34,638 bases of DNA from Bacteroidota bacterium (GTDB lineage: Bacteria; Bacteroidota; Bacteroidia; Chitinophagales; Chitinophagaceae), in NCBI GenBank assembly GCA_013286835.1, contig JABDEZ010000019.1, forward strand, positions 1-34,638, written 5' to 3'. Of the stretch, positions 31,926-34,638 are shown piece after piece. Each line of letters begins with the position of its first letter. The stretch's first letter is position 1. Position numbers and translations under genes: made by a program. Below the pieces are notes generated by a model. It was not told the origin of the DNA, searched no databases, and saw only the letters and a list, made by a program, of their open reading frames with translations.

Positions 31926-32855
31926 GTGCAGGACAAAATAAAACAACTTTGGCGACAGATACGCAACGGTGACCAGAAAGCGCTGGCCAGGGCAATTACT
32001 TTGGTTGAAAATGAACTGCCGGGTTATGATGATCTGCTGTTGCAACTGCCTGAAACAGAAAAGACTAATGTAATAGGAATTACGGGGCCACCGGGTGCTG
32101 GTAAAAGCACCCTTGTAAATGCATTACTCCACTATTGGCTGAATGAAAATAAAAAAATAGCAGTTATTGCTGTTGATCCTTCATCTCCATTCAATTATGG
32201 TGCATTGCTGGGCGACAGGATAAGAATGAATGAATTTTATACAAACCCGAACGTATTTATACGTTCACTGGCAAGCCGTGGGGCATTGGGGGGGCTCAAC
32301 TCCAAAATAATAGAGATAACCGATGTTGTGAAGAACGCGGGATATGACCTGGTATTGGTTGAGACAGTAGGTGTAGGCCAGAGTGAAATTGATATTGCTG
32401 GTTTGGCAGACTGTACTATAGTGACCTTGGTGCCCGAAGGCGGCGACGTGGTGCAAACGCTGAAAGCTGGAATAATGGAGATAGCTAACATGTTTGTGGT
32501 AAACAAAGCAGACCGCGACGAGGCAAACGCGCTCTATAACAACTTAAGGATACTGGTACACGAGAAGGCCGATGGAGATAAAGAAATACCGGTGCTAAAG
32601 ACCATCGCAACATCGCACACAGGCATTGCTGAACTTGCCAATGAGATAACTACTTACCTGGAAGCAGGCAAAACCAATGAAAGAATGGCCTACCTGCTTG
32701 CCGATAAATGCTGGCAACTACTACAGGAAAAAAGAATGAAAAACATAAACAGAAAGGTACTGCAGGCTGCCCTTGCAGAGGCCTTGCAACAGCCAGGTTT
32801 TAACTTGTACCGTTTTGTGCAGGATTTTGACGCAGCTCAAAAAAGCATTCGATAG
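31926..32855 (+). CDS. meaB: methylmalonyl-CoA mutase-associated GTPase MeaB
   Basis: G3E-family GTPase that protects and reactivates B12-dependent methylmalonyl-CoA mutase and gates cofactor delivery. Visible: Walker A GPPGAGKST (54-62), the switch region VDPSSPFNYGALLGDRIRMNE (83-103), ETVGVGQSEIDIAGLAD (146-162) and the base-specificity motif NKAD (193-196). The length of 309 residues is normal. The start is GTG (31926); an in-frame stop at 31911-31913 excludes an earlier start. The mutase genes are not in this window; finding them elsewhere is implied by the family role (propionate or odd-chain metabolism). Confidence 0.94.
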   Translation: MQDKIKQLWRQIRNGDQKALARAITLVENELPGYDDLLLQLPETEKTNVIGITGPPGAGKSTLVNALLHYWLNENKKIAVIAVDPSSPFNYGALLGDRIRMNEFYTNPNVFIRSLASRGALGGLNSKIIEITDVVKNAGYDLVLVETVGVGQSEIDIAGLADCTIVTLVPEGGDVVQTLKAGIMEIANMFVVNKADRDEANALYNNLRILVHEKADGDKEIPVLKTIATSHTGIAELANEITTYLEAGKTNERMAYLLADKCWQLLQEKRMKNINRKVLQAALAEALQQPGFNLYRFVQDFDAAQKSIR

Positions 32856-33039
32856 TTATAAGGTAAAATATCCGAAATTGCAAGTTCTTTGAAATGACAC
32901 ATGTGGATAGAAAACACCCAAATGTGGAAATATAAAACCAGACAGGGTTTAGGGCTATATTATATTTACAGCAAAATTGCGGGGTAGCCGCACCCAAACA
33001 TTGCCGGAGCTTACATGTGGCGGCAATACCTGACACACT

Positions 33040-34125
33040 ATGCTGATTGATATCATTGCCGGAGAACATTCAGACTTCATGAAGATAGCCCCCATATTAG
33101 AGGCTATTCGGAAAGAACACTACAAAGGCACCGATATTAAATACAGGTACATTTACACAGGTCATCATAACGATAGAGTACTCAGCGGTAATATTTACTC
33201 AAAACTGGGTATAGAAAAACCGCATATTAACTTGGAAACCGGCAGCGGTACCCCTGTAGAACAAACAGCTACTATAATGGTGCGCTACGAAAAAATACTT
33301 TCGGTAAGTCCACCTAAACTGATATTGCTGATTGGCGATTCCAACGCAGCTATGGGGTGTGGTGTGGCGGCGAAAAAGCTGCAACAGGTAGATATAGGCC
33401 ATGTTGATGCAGGGCTGCGCAGCCATGACATTTCAAAACCAGAAGAAGTAAACAGGATCGTGACCGATGCGGTAACAAACTACTACTTCACAAGCGCGCA
33501 CTCTGCTAACGACAACTTAAGGAAGGCAGGCGTAGCAGAATCCAATATATTCTTTGTAGGTAACGTAAGGGTCGATTCATTGCTGAAGCTATCGCCCTAT
33601 TTTGAACAACCCTTGTTATGGAAGAAACTGAATCTTAAACCACAGGGCTATATTGTATTTGTTTACCAACGCGAAGTATTATCTGCTGCCATACTCAAAG
33701 AGATACTGAATTGCATTATAGAGATCTCGCAGGGAATGCCTATTATATTCCCGGTAAGTAATAAGGTTATTGAGGTGATAGAACAGTCTAATATAAGGGC
33801 AGAGAACCTGGTGCTGACCAAACCTATGGGTTTTCTCCATTTATCTTACCTGGTAAAACACGCCAAGGTAGTTATTACAGATTCTGTGGAGCTGCAAGAA
33901 GATAGTACTATGATGCATGTGCCTTGCATCACTATCAACAACAATAAAGAAAGACTGGAAACATTTACAGTAGGCACTAATAAAATCATTGCCGGCAACC
34001 TCAACGAGCTGCGACTGATGTTTGATCTGCTGCACACCGGCAATTGGAAAAAAGGAAACATCCCCTACCTCTGGGATGGTAAGGCCGCATCCCGTATCAT
34101 AGCTGCTATAAAGCACATAAAATGA
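33040..34125 (+). CDS. divergent UDP-GlcNAc 2-epimerase-like (WecB-fold) protein
   Basis: Full-length WecB-fold protein of 361 residues. Family landmarks are present (MKIAPILEAIRK; LETGSGTPVEQTATIM; KPEEVNRIVTDAVTNYYF; NLRKAGVAESNIFFVGN; GTNKIIAGN) but several active-site signatures are changed. The usual G-x-R-P near the N-terminus reads AGEHSDFMK (Arg lost); HVEAG reads HVDAG (Asp123); the catalytic-histidine block reads FVYQREVL with Gln210; HPxP reads PVSNK; TDSGG reads TDSVELQE; and TERPE reads KERLE. The PEE acids (135-136) and Asp100 remain. It is therefore probably not a standard epimerase; a changed activity or a regulatory/binding role is possible. Followed by a sugar-phosphate transferase gene, so it may belong to a glycan locus. 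Confidence 0.85.
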   Translation: MLIDIIAGEHSDFMKIAPILEAIRKEHYKGTDIKYRYIYTGHHNDRVLSGNIYSKLGIEKPHINLETGSGTPVEQTATIMVRYEKILSVSPPKLILLIGDSNAAMGCGVAAKKLQQVDIGHVDAGLRSHDISKPEEVNRIVTDAVTNYYFTSAHSANDNLRKAGVAESNIFFVGNVRVDSLLKLSPYFEQPLLWKKLNLKPQGYIVFVYQREVLSAAILKEILNCIIEISQGMPIIFPVSNKVIEVIEQSNIRAENLVLTKPMGFLHLSYLVKHAKVVITDSVELQEDSTMMHVPCITINNNKERLETFTVGTNKIIAGNLNELRLMFDLLHTGNWKKGNIPYLWDGKAASRIIAAIKHIK

Positions 34126-34184
34126 TCTTTCCATAGGTCTTTTTAATTGTGCATGTTGCTAATCCTTATCAATTTGTTATTTGC

Positions 34185-34214
34185 TTTGCAGGCTGGGATA
34201 TTATTGTATATTTG
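34185..34214 (+). promoter_or_regulatory. promoter of the WecA/MraY-family gene
   Basis: TTTG (34185-34188), 18 nt, TATATTTG (34207-34214): an exact -7 match with acceptable spacing. Predicted start near 34221 gives a leader of about 95 nt before the ATG at 34316, so this gene is probably transcribed separately from the epimerase-like gene. Confidence 0.6.
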
Positions 34215-34315
34215 ATAACTGTAATAACTTTTATTGTATTTTAAAGACATACAATATACCTTCAAACAGAGAGGTACATCAACTATAAACCAGGGATATA
34301 GCATTAGATAACATC

Positions 34316-34638
34316 ATGATTGTATTAGCAGCATACATTTTATATCCGCTTGTATTTTTCTGTACGCTACTTATGTGCATGGCATCTATTCCCAGGATTA
34401 TATACATAGCTAACCGCAAAAAGTTGTTTGATGTACCTGATAATAAGCGAAAGATCCACCTTACCATTATACCCAACCTGGGGGGGATAGGCATTTTTCT
34501 TTCTTTTACTATAGCATGTTCTTTTTTTGTTACTCCACAGCTCTTTGATAAATGGAATATCATACTAGTATCTGCAATGGTATTATTTATTACCGGTGTT
34601 ACAGATGACCTTGTAGGTATAACCCCGTCCAAGAAATT
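34316..34638 (+). CDS. WecA/MraY-family polyprenyl-phosphate sugar-1-phosphate transferase, 3'-truncated
   Basis: Start of an integral membrane enzyme that moves a sugar-1-phosphate from a UDP-sugar to undecaprenyl phosphate, beginning lipid-linked glycan synthesis. ATG at 34316; the frame is open to the window end (107 complete codons). Helix 1 is at about 3-25. The cytosolic loop reads RKKLFDVPDNKRKIHLTIIP, followed by NLGGIGIFLSF, the family's nucleotide/lipid-binding segment. The catalytic Asp pair is in TGVTDDLVGI (Asp97, Asp98), with Lys106-107 after it. The layout fits WecA/TagO rather than MraY, but the deciding C-terminal region is missing. The preceding epimerase-like gene suggests a UDP-HexNAc substrate. 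Confidence 0.88.
   Translation, partial: MIVLAAYILYPLVFFCTLLMCMASIPRIIYIANRKKLFDVPDNKRKIHLTIIPNLGGIGIFLSFTIACSFFVTPQLFDKWNIILVSAMVLFITGVTDDLVGITPSKK

Noticed and set aside
34279-34632. 117-residue minus-strand frame at the window end
   Set aside because: The plus strand here encodes clear WecA/MraY motifs (RKIH, NLGG, TDD); the minus frame is its shadow.

Overview
The window looks like chromosomal DNA from a Bacteroidota bacterium, most likely of the Chitinophagaceae/Sphingobacteriia type. The signs are a very large secreted protein ending in a type IX secretion (T9SS) sorting domain, an S46 dipeptidyl-peptidase, a ribosomal protein S16 with a long C-terminal tail, PorV/FadL-like outer-membrane proteins, and promoters of the Bacteroidota form (TTTG or TTG, 18-20 nt, TAnnTTTG). 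Shine-Dalgarno sites are essentially absent and several genes appear to start with TTG or GTG. I see no rRNA, tRNA, CRISPR array or transposase.

Layout. 1-3.8 kb: the 3' part of an ABC exporter, then two divergent polytopic membrane proteins of GT-C type. 3.9-6.9 kb: a housekeeping run pyrR-pyrB, accD, smpB. 7-10.5 kb: phosphohexomutase (minus), then aldehyde dehydrogenase plus SGNH hydrolase (plus). 10.6-14 kb: a secreted DPP7-type peptidase and an NlpC/P60 lipoprotein. 14-15.3 kb: a long, nearly gene-free stretch packed with short repeats and palindromes and one probable small gene. 15.3-18.2 kb: a visibly AT-richer accessory island with a tightly coupled ATPase/partner pair and a divergent C-terminally anchored membrane protein. 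18.4-20.2 kb: alpha/beta hydrolase, a small-membrane-peptide region, and rpsP with a clear promoter and terminator. 20.6-27.2 kb: one 2204-residue surface protein. 27.2-31.9 kb: a five-gene minus-strand operon (O-antigen ligase-like, LON-domain protein, coaX, outer-membrane protein, lptC). 31.9 kb-end: meaB, a divergent UDP-GlcNAc 2-epimerase-like protein, and the start of a WecA/MraY-family transferase.

How it fits together. Several genes point to building and displaying the cell surface: lptC, the ligase, the epimerase-like and transferase genes, the GT-C proteins, the T9SS adhesin-like giant and the NlpC lipoprotein. pyrR/pyrB, accD, coaX, pgm and meaB are core metabolism.

The main items for a second look are: (i) the ATPase/partner pair at 15.3-17.2 kb, a possible defence module I cannot match to a named system; (ii) a four-copy palindromic repeat family (12.9, 13.1, 14.0 and 20.4 kb), two copies of which carry a promoter whose -7 box is one arm of an inverted repeat with a compensated base change; (iii) an epimerase-like protein that has lost several signature residues; (iv) a roughly 100-bp nested inverted repeat at 14.9 kb; (v) two possible unlisted small membrane peptides upstream of rpsP. 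All calls come from reading the sequence; no database search was possible.
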